Below are positions 27,401-42,400 of a stretch of 64,000 bases of DNA, piece after piece. The stretch is taken from assembly GCA_916610825.1 (NCBI GenBank), contig OU744453.1:5493845-5557844 (forward strand). The letters run 5' to 3'. How positions within the stretch are numbered: position 1 is the first letter of the stretch; every line of letters starts with the position of its first letter. The position numbers and the translations under genes are program-made. Origin of the DNA: Haliclystus octoradiatus (taxonomy: Eukaryota; Cnidaria; Staurozoa; Stauromedusae; Haliclystidae). The notes beneath the pieces were generated by a model that saw only the letters and a list, made by a program, of their open reading frames with translations, was not told the DNA's origin and made no database searches.

Positions 27401-30400
27401 ATTCAGCTTTCAGAGTTACACATTCAGCATTCAGTAATTTTCATTCAGCGTTCAGAGTTACTCATTCAGCATTCAGTAATTTTCATTCAGCTTTCAGAGT
27501 TACACATTCAGCATTCAGTAATTTTCATTCAGCGTTCAGAGTTACTCATTCAGCATTCAGAGTTACACATTCAGCGTTCAGTAGTTTTCATTCAGCATTC
27601 AGAGTTACTCATTCAGCATTCAGAGTTACACATTCAGCATTCAGTAATTTTCATTCAGCATTCAGAGTTACTCATTCAGCATTCAGAGTTACACATTCAG
27701 CATTCAGTAATTTTCATTCAGCGTTCAGAGTTACACATTCAGCATTCAGTAATTTTCATTCAGCGTTCAGAGTTACTCATTCAGCATTCAGAGTTACACA
27801 TTCAGCGTTCAGTAGTTTTCATTCAGCATTCAGAGTTACACATTCAGCATTCAGTAATTTTCATTCAGCGTTCAGAGTTACTCATTCAGCATTCAGAGTT
27901 ACACATTCAGCATTCAGTAATTTTCATTCAGCATTCAGAGTTACACATTCAGCATTCAGTAATTTTCATTCCGCATTCAGAGTTAAACATTCAGCATTCA
28001 GTAATTTTCATTCAGCATTCAGAGTTACTCATTCAGCATTCAGAGTTACACATTCAGCATTCAGTAATTTTCATTCAGCGTTCAGAGTTACACATTCAGC
28101 ATTCAGTAATTTTCATTCAGCGTTCAGAGTTACACATTCAGCGTTCAGTAGTTTTCATTCAGCATTCAGAGTTACACATTCAGCATTCAGTAATTTTCAT
28201 TCAGCTTTCAGAGTTACACATTCAGCATTCAGTAATTTTCATTCAGCATTCAGAGTTACTTATTCAGCATTCAGAGTTACACATTCAGCATTCAGTAATT
28301 TTCATTCAGCATTCAGAGTTACTCATTCAGCATTCAGAGTTACACATTCAGCATTCAGTAATTTTCATTCAGCGTTCAGAGTTACACATTCAGCGTTCAG
28401 TAGTTTTCATTCAGCATTCAGAGTTACACATTCAGCATTCAGTAATTTTCATTCAGCGTTCAGAGTTACACATTCAGCATTCAGTAATTTTCATTCAGCA
28501 TTCAGAGTTACTCATTCAGCATTCAGAGTTACACATTCTGCATTCAGTAATTTTCATTCAGCGTTCAGAGTTACACATTCAGCATTCAGTAATTTTCATT
28601 CAGCATTCAGAGTTACTCATTCAGCATTCAGAGTTACACATTCAGCATTCAGTAATTTTCATTCACCGTTCAGAGTTACACATTCAGCGTTCAGTAGTTT
28701 TCATTCAGCATTCAGAGTTACACATTCAGCATTCAGTAATTTTCATTCAGCGTTCAGAGTTACACATTCAGCATTCAGTAATTTTCATTCAGCATTCAGA
28801 GTTACTCATTCAGCATTCAGAGTTACACATTCTGCATTCAGTAATTTTCATTCAGCGTTCAGAGTTACACATTCAGCATTCAGTAATTTTCATTCAGCTT
28901 TCAGAGTTACACATTCAGCATTCAGTAATTTTCATTTAGCATTCAGAGTTACTCATTCAGCATTCAGAGTTACACATTCAGCATTCAGTAATTTTCATTC
29001 AGCGTTCAGAGTTACACATTCAGCATTCAGTAATTTTCATTCAGCTTTCAGAGTTACACATTCAGCATTCAAAGTTACACATTCAGCATTCAGTAATTTT
29101 CATTCAGCTTTCAGAGTTACACATTCAGCATTCAGTAATTTTCATTCAGCATTCAGAGTTACTCATTCAGCATTCAGAGTTACACATTCAGCATTCAGTA
29201 ATTTTCATTCAGCGTTCAGAGTTACACATTCAGCATTCAGTAATTTTCATTCAGCGTTCAGAGTTACACATTCAGCGTTCAGTAGTTTTCATTCAGCATT
29301 CAGAGTTACACATTCAGCATTCAGTAATTTTCATTCAGCTTTCAGAGTTACACATTCAGCATTCAGTAATTTTCATTCAGCATTCAGAGTTACTTATTCA
29401 GCATTCAGAGTTACACATTCAGCATTCAGTAATTTTCATTCAGCATTCAGAGTTACTCATTCAGCATTCAGAGTTACACATTCAGCATTCAGTAATTTTC
29501 ATTCAGCGTTCAGAGTTACACATTCAGCGTTCAGTAGTTTTCATTCAGCATTCAGAGTTACACATTCAGCATTCAGTAATTTTCATTCAGCGTTCAGAGT
29601 TACACATTCAGCATTCAGTAATTTTCATTCAGCATTCAGAGTTACTCATTCAGCATTCAGAGTTACACATTCTGCATTCAGTAATTTTCATTCAGCGTTC
29701 AGAGTTACACATTCAGCATTCAGTAATTTTCATTCAGCTTTCAGAGTTACACATTCAGCATTCAGTAATTTTCATTCAGCATTCAGAGTTACTCATTCAG
29801 CATTCAGAGTTACACATTCAGCATTCAGTAATTTTCATTCAGCGTTCAGAGTTACACATTCAGCATTCAGTAATTTTCATTCAGCTTTCAGAGTTACACA
29901 TTCAGCATTCAGAGTTACACATTCAGCATTCAGTAATTTTCATTCAGCTTTCAGAGTTACACATTCAGCATTCAGTAATTTTCATTCAGCATTCAGAGTT
30001 ACTCATTCAGCATTCAGAGTTACACATTCAGCATTCAGTAATTTTCATTCAGCGTTCAGAGTTACACATTCAGCATTCAGTAATTTTCATTCAGCTTTCA
30101 GAGTTACACATTCAGCATTCAGTAATTTTCATTCAGCGTTCAGAGTTACTCATTCAGCATTCAGTAATTTTCATTCAGCTTTCAGAGTTACACATTCAGC
30201 ATTCAGTAATTTTCATTCAGCGTTCAGAGTTACTCATTCAGCATTCAGTAATTTTCATTCAGCTTTCAGAGTTACACATTCAGCATTCAGTAATTTTCAT
30301 TCAGCGTTCAGAGTTACTCATTCAGCATTCAGAGTTACACATTCAGCGTTCAGTAGTTTTCATTCAGCATTCAGAGTTACTCATTCAGCATTCAGAGTTA

Positions 30401-33400
30401 CACATTCAGCATTCAGTAATTTTCATTCAGCATTCAGAGTTACTCATTCAGCATTCAGAGTTACACATTCAGCATTCAGTAATTTTCATTCAGCGTTCAG
30501 AGTTACACATTCAGCATTCAGTAATTTTCATTCAGCGTTCAGAGTTACTCATTCAGCATTCAGAGTTACACATTCAGCGTTCAGTAGTTTTCATTCAGCA
30601 TTCAGAGTTACACATTCAGCATTCAGTAATTTTCATTCAGCGTTCAGAGTTACTCATTCAGCATTCAGAGTTACACATTCAGCATTCAGTAATTTTCATT
30701 CAGCATTCAGAGTTACACATTCAGCATTCAGTAATTTTCATTCCGCATTCAGAGTTAAACATTCAGCATTCAGTAATTTTCATTCAGCATTCAGAGTTAC
30801 TCATTCAGCATTCAGAGTTACACATTCAGCATTCAGTAATTTTCATTCAGCGTTCAGAGTTACACATTCAGCATTCAGTAATTTTCATACAGCGTTCAGA
30901 GTTACACATTCAGCGTTCAGTAGTTTTCATTCAGCATTCAGAGTTACACATTCAGCATTCAGTAATTTTCATTCAGCTTTCAGAGTTACACATTCAGCAT
31001 TCAGTAATTTTCATTCAGCATTCAGAGTTACTTATTCAGCATTCAGAGTTACACATTCAGCATTCAGTAATTTTCATTCAGCATTCAGAGTTACTCATTC
31101 AGCATTCAGAGTTACACATTCAGCATTCAGTAATTTTCATTCAGCGTTCAGAGTTACACATTCAGCGTTCAGTAGTTTTCATTCAGCATTCAGAGTTACA
31201 CATTCAGCATTCAGTAATTTTCATTCAGCGTTCAGAGTTACACATTCAGCATTCAGTAATTTTCATTCAGCATTCAGAGTTACTCATTCAGCATTCAGAG
31301 TTACACATTCAGCATTCAGTAATTTTCATTCAGCGTTCAGAGTTACACATTCAGCATTCAGTAATTTTCATTCAGCTTTCAGAGTTACACATTCAGCATT
31401 CAGTAATTTTCATTCAGCATTCAGAGTTACTCATTCAGCATTCAGAGTTACACATTCAGCATTCAGTAATTTTCATTCAGCGTTCAGAGTTACACATTCA
31501 GCATTCAGTAATTTTCATTCAGCTTTCAGAGTTACACATTCAGCATTCAGAGTTACACATTCAGCATTCAGTAATTTTCATTCAGCTTTCAGAGTTACAC
31601 ATTCAGCATTCAGTAATTTTCATTCAGCATTCAGAGTTACTCATTCAGCATTCAGAGTTACACATTCAGCATTCAGTAATTTTCATTCAGCGTTCAGAGT
31701 TACACATTCAGCATTCAGTAATTTTCATTCAGCTTTCAGAGTTACACATTCAGCATTCAGTAATTTTCATTCAGCGTTCAGAGTTACTCATTCAGCATTC
31801 AGTAATTTTCATTCAGCTTTCAGAGTTACACATTCAGCATTCAGTAATTTTCATTCAGCGTTCAGAGTTACTCATTCAGCATTCAGTAATTTTCATTCAG
31901 CTTTCAGAGTTACACATTCAGCATTCAGTAATTTTCATTCAGCGTTCAGAGTTACTCATTCAGCATTCAGAGTTACACATTCAGCGTTCAGTAGTTTTCA
32001 TTCAGCATTCAGAGTTACTCATTCAGCATTCAGAGTTACACATTCAGCATTCAGTAATTTTCATTCAGCATTCAGAGTTACTCATTCAGCATTCAGAGTT
32101 ACACATTCAGCATTCAGTAATTTTCATTCAGCGTTCAGAGTTACACATTCAGCATTCAGTAATTTTCATTCAGCGTTCAGAGTTACTCATTCAGCATTCA
32201 GAGTTACACATTCAGCGTTCAGTAGTTTTCATTCAGCATTCAGAGTTACACATTCAGCATTCAGTAATTTTCATTCAGCGTTCAGAGTTACTCATTCAGC
32301 ATTCAGAGTTACACATTCAGCATTCAGTAATTTTCATTCAGCATTCAGAGTTACACATTCAGCATTCAGTAATTTTCATTCCGCATTCAGAGTTAAACAT
32401 TCAGCATTCAGTAATTTTCATTCAGCATTCAGAGTTACTCATTCAGCATTCAGAGTTACACATTCAGCATTCAGTAATTTTCATTCAGCGTTCAGAGTTA
32501 CACATTCAGCATTCAGTAATTTTCATTCAGCGTTCAGAGTTACTCATTCAGCATTCAGAGTTACACATTCAGCATTCAGTAATTTTCATTCAGCGTTCAG
32601 AGTTACACATTCAGCATTCAGTAATTTTCATTCAGCGTTCAGAGTTACTCATTCAGCATTCAGAGTTACACATTCAGCATTCAGTAATTTTCATTCAGCG
32701 TTCAGAGTTACTCATTCAGCATTCAGAGTTACACATTCAGCATTCAGTAATTTTCATTCAGCATTCAGAGTTACTCATTCAGCATTCAGAGTTACACATT
32801 CAGCATTCAGTAATTTTCATTCAGCGTTCAGAGTTACACATTCAGCATTCAGTAATTTTCATTCAGCGTTCAGAGTTACTCATTCAGCATTCAGAGTTAC
32901 ACATTCAGCATTCAGTAATTTTCATTCAGCGTTCAGAGTTACTCATTCAGCATTCAGAGTTACACATTCAGCATTCAGTAATTTTCATTCAGCATTCAGA
33001 GTTACTCATTCAGCATTCAGAGTTACACATTCAGCATTCAGTAATTTTCATTCAGCTTTCAGAGTTACACATTCAGCATTCAGTAATTTTCATTCAGCGT
33101 TCAGAGTTACTCATTCAGCATTCAGAGTTACACATTCAGCGTTCAGTAGTTTTCATTCAGCATTCAGAGTTACACATTCAGCATTCAGTAATTTTCATTC
33201 AGCGTTCAGAGTTACTCATTCAGCATTCAGAGTTACACATTCAGCATTCAGTAATTTTCATTCAGCATTCAGAGTTACACATTCAGCATTCAGTAATTTT
33301 CATTCAGCATTCAGAGTTACACATTCAGCATTCAGTAATTTTCATTCAGCATTCAGAGTTACTCATTCAGCATTCAGAGTTACACATTCAGCATTCAGTA

Positions 33401-36400
33401 ATTTTCATTCAGCGTTCAGAGTTACACATTCAGCATTCAGTAATTTTCATTCAGCGTTCAGAGTTACTCATTCAGCATTCAGAGTTACACATTCAGCATT
33501 CAGTAATTTTCATTCAGCGTTCAGAGTTACACATTCAGCATTCAGTAATTTTCATTCAGCGTTCAGAGTTACTCATTCAGCATTCAGAGTTACACATTCA
33601 GCATTCAGTAATTTTCATTCAGCGTTCAGAGTTACTCATTCAGAGTTCAGAGTTACACATTCAGCATTCAGTAATTTTCATTCAGCGTTCAGAGTTACTC
33701 ATTCAGCGTTCAGAGTTACACATTCAGCATTCAGTAATTTTCATTCAGCTTTCAGAGTTACACATTCAGCATTCAGTAATTTTCATTCAGCGTTCAGAGT
33801 TACTCATTCAGCTTTCAGAGTTACACATTCAGCATTCAGTAATTTTCATTCAGCGTTCAGAGTTACTCATTCAGCGTTCAGAGTTACACATTCAGCATTC
33901 AGTAATTTTCATTCAGCTTTCAGAGTTACACATTCAGCATTCAGTAATTTTCATTAAGCGTTCAGAGTTACACATTCAGCATTCAGTAATTTTCATTCAG
34001 CTTTCAGAGTTACACATTCAGCATTCAGTAATTTTCATTCAGCATTCAGAGTTACACATTCAGCATTCAGTAATTTTCATTCAGCGTTCAGAGTTACTCA
34101 TTCAGCGTTCAGAGTTACACATTCAGCATTCAGTAATTTTCATTCAGCTTTCAGAGTTACACATTCAGCATTCAGTAATTTTCATTCAGCGTTCAGAGTT
34201 ACTCATTCAGCATTCAGTAATTTTCATTCAGCTTTCAGAGTTACACATTCAGCATTCAGTAATTTTCATTCAGCGTTCAGAGTTACTCATTCAGCATTCA
34301 GAGTTACACATTCAGCGTTCAGTAGTTTTCATTCAGCATTCAGAGTTACACATTCAGCATTCAGTAATTTTCATTCAGCGTTCAGAGTTACACATTCAGC
34401 ATTCAGTAATTTTCATTCAGCGTTCAGAGTTACACATTCAGCATTCAGTAATTTTCATTCAGCGTTCAGAGTTACTCATTCAGCATTCAGTAATTTTCAT
34501 TCAGCATTCAGAGTTACACATTCAGCATTCAGTAATTTTCATTCAGCATTCAGAGTTACTCATTCAGCATTCAGAGTTACACATTCAGCATTCAGTAATT
34601 TTCATTCAGCGTTCAGAGTTACACATTCAGCATTCAGTAATTTTCATTCAGCGTTCAGAGTTACTCATTCAGCATTCAGAGTTACACATTCAGCATTCAG
34701 TAATTTTCATTCAGCGTTCAGAGTTACACATTCAGCATTCAGTAATTTTCATTCAGCGTTCAGAGTTACTCATTCAGCATTCAGAGTTACACATTCAGCA
34801 TTCAGTAATTTTCATTCAGCGTTCAGAGTTACTCATTCAGAGTTCAGAGTTACACATTCAGCATTCAGTAATTTTCATTCAGCGTTCAGAGTTACTCATT
34901 CAGCGTTCAGAGTTACACATTCAGCATTCAGTAATTTTCATTCAGCTTTCAGAGTTACACATTCAGCATTCAGTAATTTTCATTCAGCGTTCAGAGTTAC
35001 TCATTCAGCTTTCAGAGTTACACATTCAGCATTCAGTAATTTTCATTCAGCGTTCAGAGTTACTCATTCAGCGTTCAGAGTTACACATTCAGCATTCAGT
35101 AATTTTCATTCAGCTTTCAGAGTTACACATTCAGCATTCAGTAATTTTCATTAAGCGTTCAGAGTTACACATTCAGCATTCAGTAATTTTCATTCAGCTT
35201 TCAGAGTTACACATTCAGCATTCAGTAATTTTCATTCAGCATTCAGAGTTACACATTCAGCATTCAGTAATTTTCATTCAGCGTTCAGAGTTACTCATTC
35301 AGCGTTCAGAGTTACACATTCAGCATTCAGTAATTTTCATTCAGCTTTCAGAGTTACACATTCAGCATTCAGTAATTTTCATTCAGCGTTCAGAGTTACT
35401 CATTCAGCATTCAGTAATTTTCATTCAGCTTTCAGAGTTACACATTCAGCATTCAGTAATTTTCATTCAGCGTTCAGAGTTACTCATTCAGCATTCAGAG
35501 TTACACATTCAGCGTTCAGTAGTTTTCATTCAGCATTCAGAGTTACACATTCAGCATTCAGTAATTTTCATTCAGCGTTCAGAGTTACACATTCAGCATT
35601 CAGTAATTTTCATTCAGCGTTCAGAGTTACACATTCAGCATTCAGTAATTTTCATTCAGCGTTCAGAGTTACTCATTCAGCATTCAGTAATTTTCATTCA
35701 GCTTTCAGAGTTACACATTCAGCATTCAGTAATTTTCATTCAGCTTTCAGAGTTACACATTCAGCATTCAGTAATTTTCATTCAGCGTTCAGAGTTACTC
35801 ATTCAGCATTCAGTAATTTTCATTCAGCTTTCAGAGTTACACATTCAGCATTCAGTAATTTTCATTCAGCGTTCAGAGTTACTCATTCAGCATTCAGAGT
35901 TACACATTCAGCGTTCAGTAGTTTTCATTCAGCATTCAGAGTTACACATTCAGCATTCAGTAATTTTCATTCAGCGTTCAGAGTTACACATTCAGCATTC
36001 AGTAATTTTCATTCAGCGTTCAGAGTTACACATTCAGCATTCAGTAAATTTCATTCAGCGTTCAGAGTTACTCATTCAGCATTCAGTAATTTTCATTCAG
36101 CTTTCAGAGTTACACATTCAGCATTCAGTAATTTTCATTCAGCTTTCAGAGTTACACATTCAGCATTCAGTAATTTTCATTCAGCGTTCAGAGTTACACA
36201 TTCAGCATTCAGTAATTTTCATTCAGCTTTCAGAGTTACACATTCAGCATTCAGTAATTTTCATTCAGCGTTCAGAGTTACTCATTCAGCATTCAGTAAT
36301 TTTCATTCAGCTTTCAGAGTTACACATTCAGCATTCAGTAATTTTCATTCAGCGTTCAGAGTTACTCATTCAGCATTCAGAGTTACACATTCAGCGTTCA

Positions 36401-39400
36401 GTAGTTTTCATTCAGCATTCAGAGTTACACATTCAGCATTCAGTAATTTTCATTCAGAGTTCAGAGTTACACATTCAGCATTCAGTAATTTTCATTCAGC
36501 GTTCAGAGTTACTCATTCAGCATTCAGAGTTACACATTCAGCATTCAGTAATTTTCATTCAGCGTTCAGAATTACACATTCAGCATTCAGTAATTTTCAT
36601 TCAGCGTTCAGAGTTACACATTCAGCATTCAGTAATTTTCATTCAGCGTTCAGAGTTACTCATTCAGCATTCAGAGTTACACATTCAGCATTCAGTAATT
36701 TTCATTCAGCTTTCAGAGTTACACATTCAGCATTCAGTAATTTTCATTCAGCATTCAGAGTTACTCATTCAGCATTCAGAGTTACACATTCAGCATTCAG
36801 TAATTTTCATTCAGCTTTCAGAGTTACACATTCAGCATTCAGTAATTTTCATTCAGCATTCAGAGTTACTCATTCAGCATTCAGAGTTACACATTCAGCA
36901 TTCAGTAATTTTCATTCAGCGTTCAGTAATTTTCATTCAGCGTTCAGAGTTACACATTCAGCATTCAGTAATTTTCATTCAGCTTTCAGAGTTACACATT
37001 CAGCATTCAGTAATTTTCATTCAGCGTTCAGAGTTACTCATTCAGCATTCAGTAATTTTCATTCAGCTTTCAGAGTTACACATTCAGCATTCAGTAATTT
37101 TCATTCAGCGTTCAGAGTTACACATTCAGCATTCAGTAATTTTCATTCAGCGTTCAGAGTTACTCATTCAGCATTCAGAGTTACACATTCAGCATTCAGT
37201 AATTTTCATTCAGCGTTCAGAGTTACTCATTCAGCATTCAGAGTTACACATTCAGCATTCAGTAATTTTCATTCAGCATTCAGAGTTACTCATTCAGCAT
37301 TCAGAGTTACACATTCAGCATTCAGTAATTTTCATTCAGCTTTCAGAGTTACACATTCAGCATTCAGTAATTTTCATTCAGCGTTCAGAGTTACTCATTC
37401 AGCATTCAGAGTTACACATTCAGCGTTCAGTAGTTTTCATTCAGCATTCAGAGTTACACATTCAGCATTCAGTAATTTTCATTCAGCGTTCAGAGTTACT
37501 CATTCAGCATTCAGAGTTACACATTCAGCATTCAGTAATTTTCATTCAGCATTCAGAGTTACACATTCAGCATTCAGTAATTTTCATTCAGCATTCAGAG
37601 TTACACATTCAGCATTCAGTAATTTTCATTCAGCATTCAGAGTTACTCATTCAGCATTCAGAGTTACACATTCAGCATTCAGTAATTTTCATTCAGCGTT
37701 CAGAGTTACACATTCAGCATTCAGTAATTTTCATTCAGCGTTCAGAGTTACTCATTCAGCATTCAGAGTTACACATTCAGCATTCAGTAATTTTCATTCA
37801 GCGTTCAGAGTTACACATTCAGCATTCAGTAATTTTCATTCAGCGTTCAGAGTTACTCATTCAGCATTCAGAGTTACACATTCAGCATTCAGTAATTTTC
37901 ATTCAGCGTTCAGAGTTACTCATTCAGAGTTCAGAGTTACACATTCAGCATTCAGTAATTTTCATTCAGCGTTCAGAGTTACTCATTCAGCGTTCAGAGT
38001 TACACATTCAGCATTCAGTAATTTTCATTCAGCTTTCAGAGTTACACATTCAGCATTCAGTAATTTTCATTCAGCGTTCAGAGTTACTCATTCAGCTTTC
38101 AGAGTTACACATTCAGCATTCAGTAATTTTCATTCAGCGTTCAGAGTTACTCATTCAGCGTTCAGAGTTACACATTCAGCATTCAGTAATTTTCATTCAG
38201 CTTTCAGAGTTACACATTCAGCATTCAGTAATTTTCATTCAGCGTTCAGAGTTACACATTCAGCATTCAGTAATTTTCATTCAGCTTTCAGAGTTACACA
38301 TTCAGCATTCAGTAATTTTCATTCAGCATTCAGAGTTACACATTCAGCATTCAGTAATTTTCATTCAGCGTTCAGAGTTACTCATTCAGCGTTCAGAGTT
38401 ACACATTCAGCATTCAGTAATTTTCATTCAGCTTTCAGAGTTACACATTCAGCATTCAGTAATTTTCATTCAGCGTTCAGAGTTACTCATTCAGCATTCA
38501 GTAATTTTCATTCAGCTTTCAGAGTTACACATTCAGCATTCAGTAATTTTCATTCAGCGTTCAGAGTTACTCATTCAGCATTCAGAGTTACACATTCAGC
38601 GTTCAGTAGTTTTCATTCAGCATTCAGAGTTACACATTCAGCATTCAGTAATTTTCATTCAGCGTTCAGAGTTACACATTCAGCATTCAGTAATTTTCAT
38701 TCAGCGTTCAGAGTTACACATTCAGCATTCAGTAATTTTCATTCAGCGTTCAGAGTTACTCATTCAGCATTCAGTAATTTTCATTCAGCTTTCAGAGTTA
38801 CACATTCAGCATTCAGTAATTTTCATTCAGCTTTCAGAGTTACACATTCAGCATTCAGTAATTTTCATTCAGCGTTCAGAGTTACTCATTCAGCATTCAG
38901 TAATTTTCATTCAGCTTTCAGAGTTACACATTCAGCATTCAGTAATTTTCATTCAGCGTTCAGAGTTACTCATTCAGCATTCAGAGTTACACATTCAGCG
39001 TTCAGTAGTTTTCATTCAGCATTCAGAGTTACACATTCAGCATTCAGTAATTTTCATTCAGCGTTCAGAGTTACACATTCAGCATTCAGTAATTTTCATT
39101 CAGCGTTCAGAGTTACACATTCAGCATTCAGTAAATTTCATTCAGCGTTCAGAGTTACTCATTCAGCATTCAGTAATTTTCATTCAGCTTTCAGAGTTAC
39201 ACATTCAGCATTCAGTAATTTTCATTCAGCTTTCAGAGTTACACATTCAGCATTCAGTAATTTTCATTCAGCGTTCAGAGTTACACATTCAGCATTCAGT
39301 AATTTTCATTCAGCTTTCAGAGTTACACATTCAGCATTCAGTAATTTTCATTCAGCGTTCAGAGTTACTCATTCAGCATTCAGTAATTTTCATTCAGCTT

Positions 39401-42400
39401 TCAGAGTTACACATTCAGCATTCAGTAATTTTCATTCAGCGTTCAGAGTTACTCATTCAGCATTCAGAGTTACACATTCAGCGTTCAGTAGTTTTCATTC
39501 AGCATTCAGAGTTACACATTCAGCATTCAGTAATTTTCATTCAGCGTTCAGAGTTACACATTCAGCATTCAGTAATTTTCATTCAGCGTTCAGAGTTACT
39601 CATTCAGCATTCAGAGTTACACATTCAGCATTCAGTAATTTTCATTCAGCGTTCAGAATTACACATTCAGCATTCAGTAATTTTCATTCAGCGTTCAGAG
39701 TTACACATTCAGCATTCAGTAATTTTCATTCAGCGTTCAGAGTTACTCATTCAGCATTCAGAGTTACACATTCAGCATTCAGTAATTTTCATTCAGCTTT
39801 CAGAGTTACACATTCAGCATTCAGTAATTTTCATTCAGCATTCAGAGTTACTCATTCAGCATTCAGAGTTACACATTCAGCATTCAGTAATTTTCATTCA
39901 GCTTTCAGAGTTACACATTCAGCATTCAGTAATTTTCATTCAGCATTCAGAGTTACTCATTCAGCATTCAGAGTTACACATTCAGCATTCAGTAATTTTC
40001 ATTCAGCGTTCAGTAATTTTCATTCAGCGTTCAGAGTTACACATTCAGCATTCAGTAATTTTCATTCAGCTTTCAGAGTTACACATTCAGCATTCAGTAA
40101 TTTTCATTCAGCGTTCAGAGTTACTCATTCAGCATTCAGTAATTTTCATTCAGCTTTCAGAGTTACACATTCAGCATTCAGTAATTTTCATTCAGCGTTC
40201 AGAGTTACTCATTCAGCATTCAGAGTTACACATTCAGCGTTCAGTAGTTTTCATTCAGCATTCAGGGTTACTCATTCAGCATTCAGAGTTACACATTCAG
40301 CATTCAGTAATTTTCATTCAGCTTTCAGAGTTACACATTCAGCATTCAGTAATTTTCATTCAGCGTTCAGAGTTACTCATTCAGCATTCAGAGTTACACA
40401 TTCAGCATTCAGTAATTTTCATTCAGCGTTCAGAGTTACACATTCAGCATTCAGTAATTTTCATTCAGCATTCAGAGTTACTCATTCAGCATTCAGAGTT
40501 ACACATTCAGCATTCAGTAATTTTCATTCAGCGTTCAGAGTTACACATTCAGCATTCAGTAATTTTCATTCAGCGTTCAGAGTTACTCATTCAGCATTCA
40601 GAGTTACACATTCAGCATTCAGTAATTTTCATTCAGCGTTCAGAGTTACACATTCAGCATTCAGTAATTTTCATTCAGCGTTCAGAGTTACACATTCAGC
40701 ATTCAGTAATTTTCATTCAGCGTTCAGAGTTACTCATTCAGCATTCAGAGTTACACATTCAGCATTCAGTAATTTTCATTCAGCTTTCAGAGTTACACAT
40801 TCAGCATTCAGTAATTTTCATTCAGCATTCAGAGTTACTCATTCAGCATTCAGAGTTACACATTCAGCATTCAGTAATTTTCATTCAGCATTCAGAGTTA
40901 CTCATTCGGCATTCAGAGTTACACATTCAGCATTCAGTAATTTTCATTCAGCGTTCAGAGTTACACATTCAGCGTTCAGTAGTTTTCATTCAGCATTCAG
41001 AGTTACTCATTCAGCATTCAGAGTTACACATTCAGCATTCAGAGTTACACATTCAGCATTCAGTAATTTTCATTCAGCGTTCAGAGTTACACATTCAGCA
41101 TTCAGTAATTTTCATTCAGCGTTCAGAGTTACTCATTCAGCATTCAGAGTTACACATTCAGCATTCAGAGTTACACATTCAGCATTCAGTAATTTTCATT
41201 CAGCATTCAGAGTTACTCATTCAGCATTCAGAGTTACACATTCAGCATTCAGAGTTACACATTCAGCATTCAGTAATTTTCATTCAGCGTTCAGAGTTAC
41301 ACATTCAGCATTCAGTAATTTTCATTCAGCGCTCAGAGTTACTCATTCAGCATTCAGAGTTACACATTCAGCATTCAGTAATTTTCATTCAGCGTTCAGA
41401 GTTACTCATTCAGCATTCAGAGTTACACATTCAGCATTCAGTAATTTTCATTCAGCTTTCAGAGTTACACATTCAGCATTCAGTAATTTTCATTCAGCGT
41501 TCAGAGTTACTCATTCAGCATTCAGAGTTACACATTCAGCGTTCAGTAGTTTTCATTCAGCATTCAGAGTTACTCATTCAGCATTCAGAGTTACACATTC
41601 AGCATTCAGTAATTTTCATTCAGCTTTCAGAGTTACACATTCAGCATTCAGTAATTTTCATTCAGCGTTCAGAGTTACTCATTCAGCATTCAGAGTTACA
41701 CATTCAGCATTCAGTAATTTTCATTCAGCGTTCAGAGTTACACATTCAGCATTCAGTAATTTTCATTCAGCATTCAGAGTTACTCATTCAGCATTCAGAG
41801 TTACACATTCAGCATTCAGTAATTTTCATTCAGCGTTCAGAGTTACACATTCAGCATTCAGTAATTTTCATTCAGCGTTCAGAGTTACTCATTCAGCATT
41901 CAGAGTTACACATTCAGCATTCAGTAATTTTCATTCAGCGTTCAGAGTTACACATTCAGCATTCAGTAATTTTCATTCAGCGTTCAGAGTTACTCATTCA
42001 GCATTCAGAGTTACACATTCAGCATTCAGTAATTTTCATTCAGCGTTCAGAGTTACACATTCAGCATTCAGTAATTTTCATTCAGCGTTCAGAGTTACTC
42101 ATTCAGCATTCAGAGTTACACATTCAGCATTCAGTAATTTTCATTCAACATTCAGAGTTACTCATTCAGCATTCAGAGTTACACATTCAGCATTCAGTAA
42201 TTTTCATTCAGCGTTCAGAGTTACACATTCAGCATTCAGTAATTTTCATTCAGCATTCAGAGTTACTCATTCAGCATTCAGAGTTACACATTCAGCATTC
42301 AGTAATTTTCATTCAGCGTTCAGAGTTACACATTCAGCGTTCAGTAATTTTCATTCAGCGTTCAGAGTTACACATTCAGCGTTCAGTAGTTTTCATTCAG

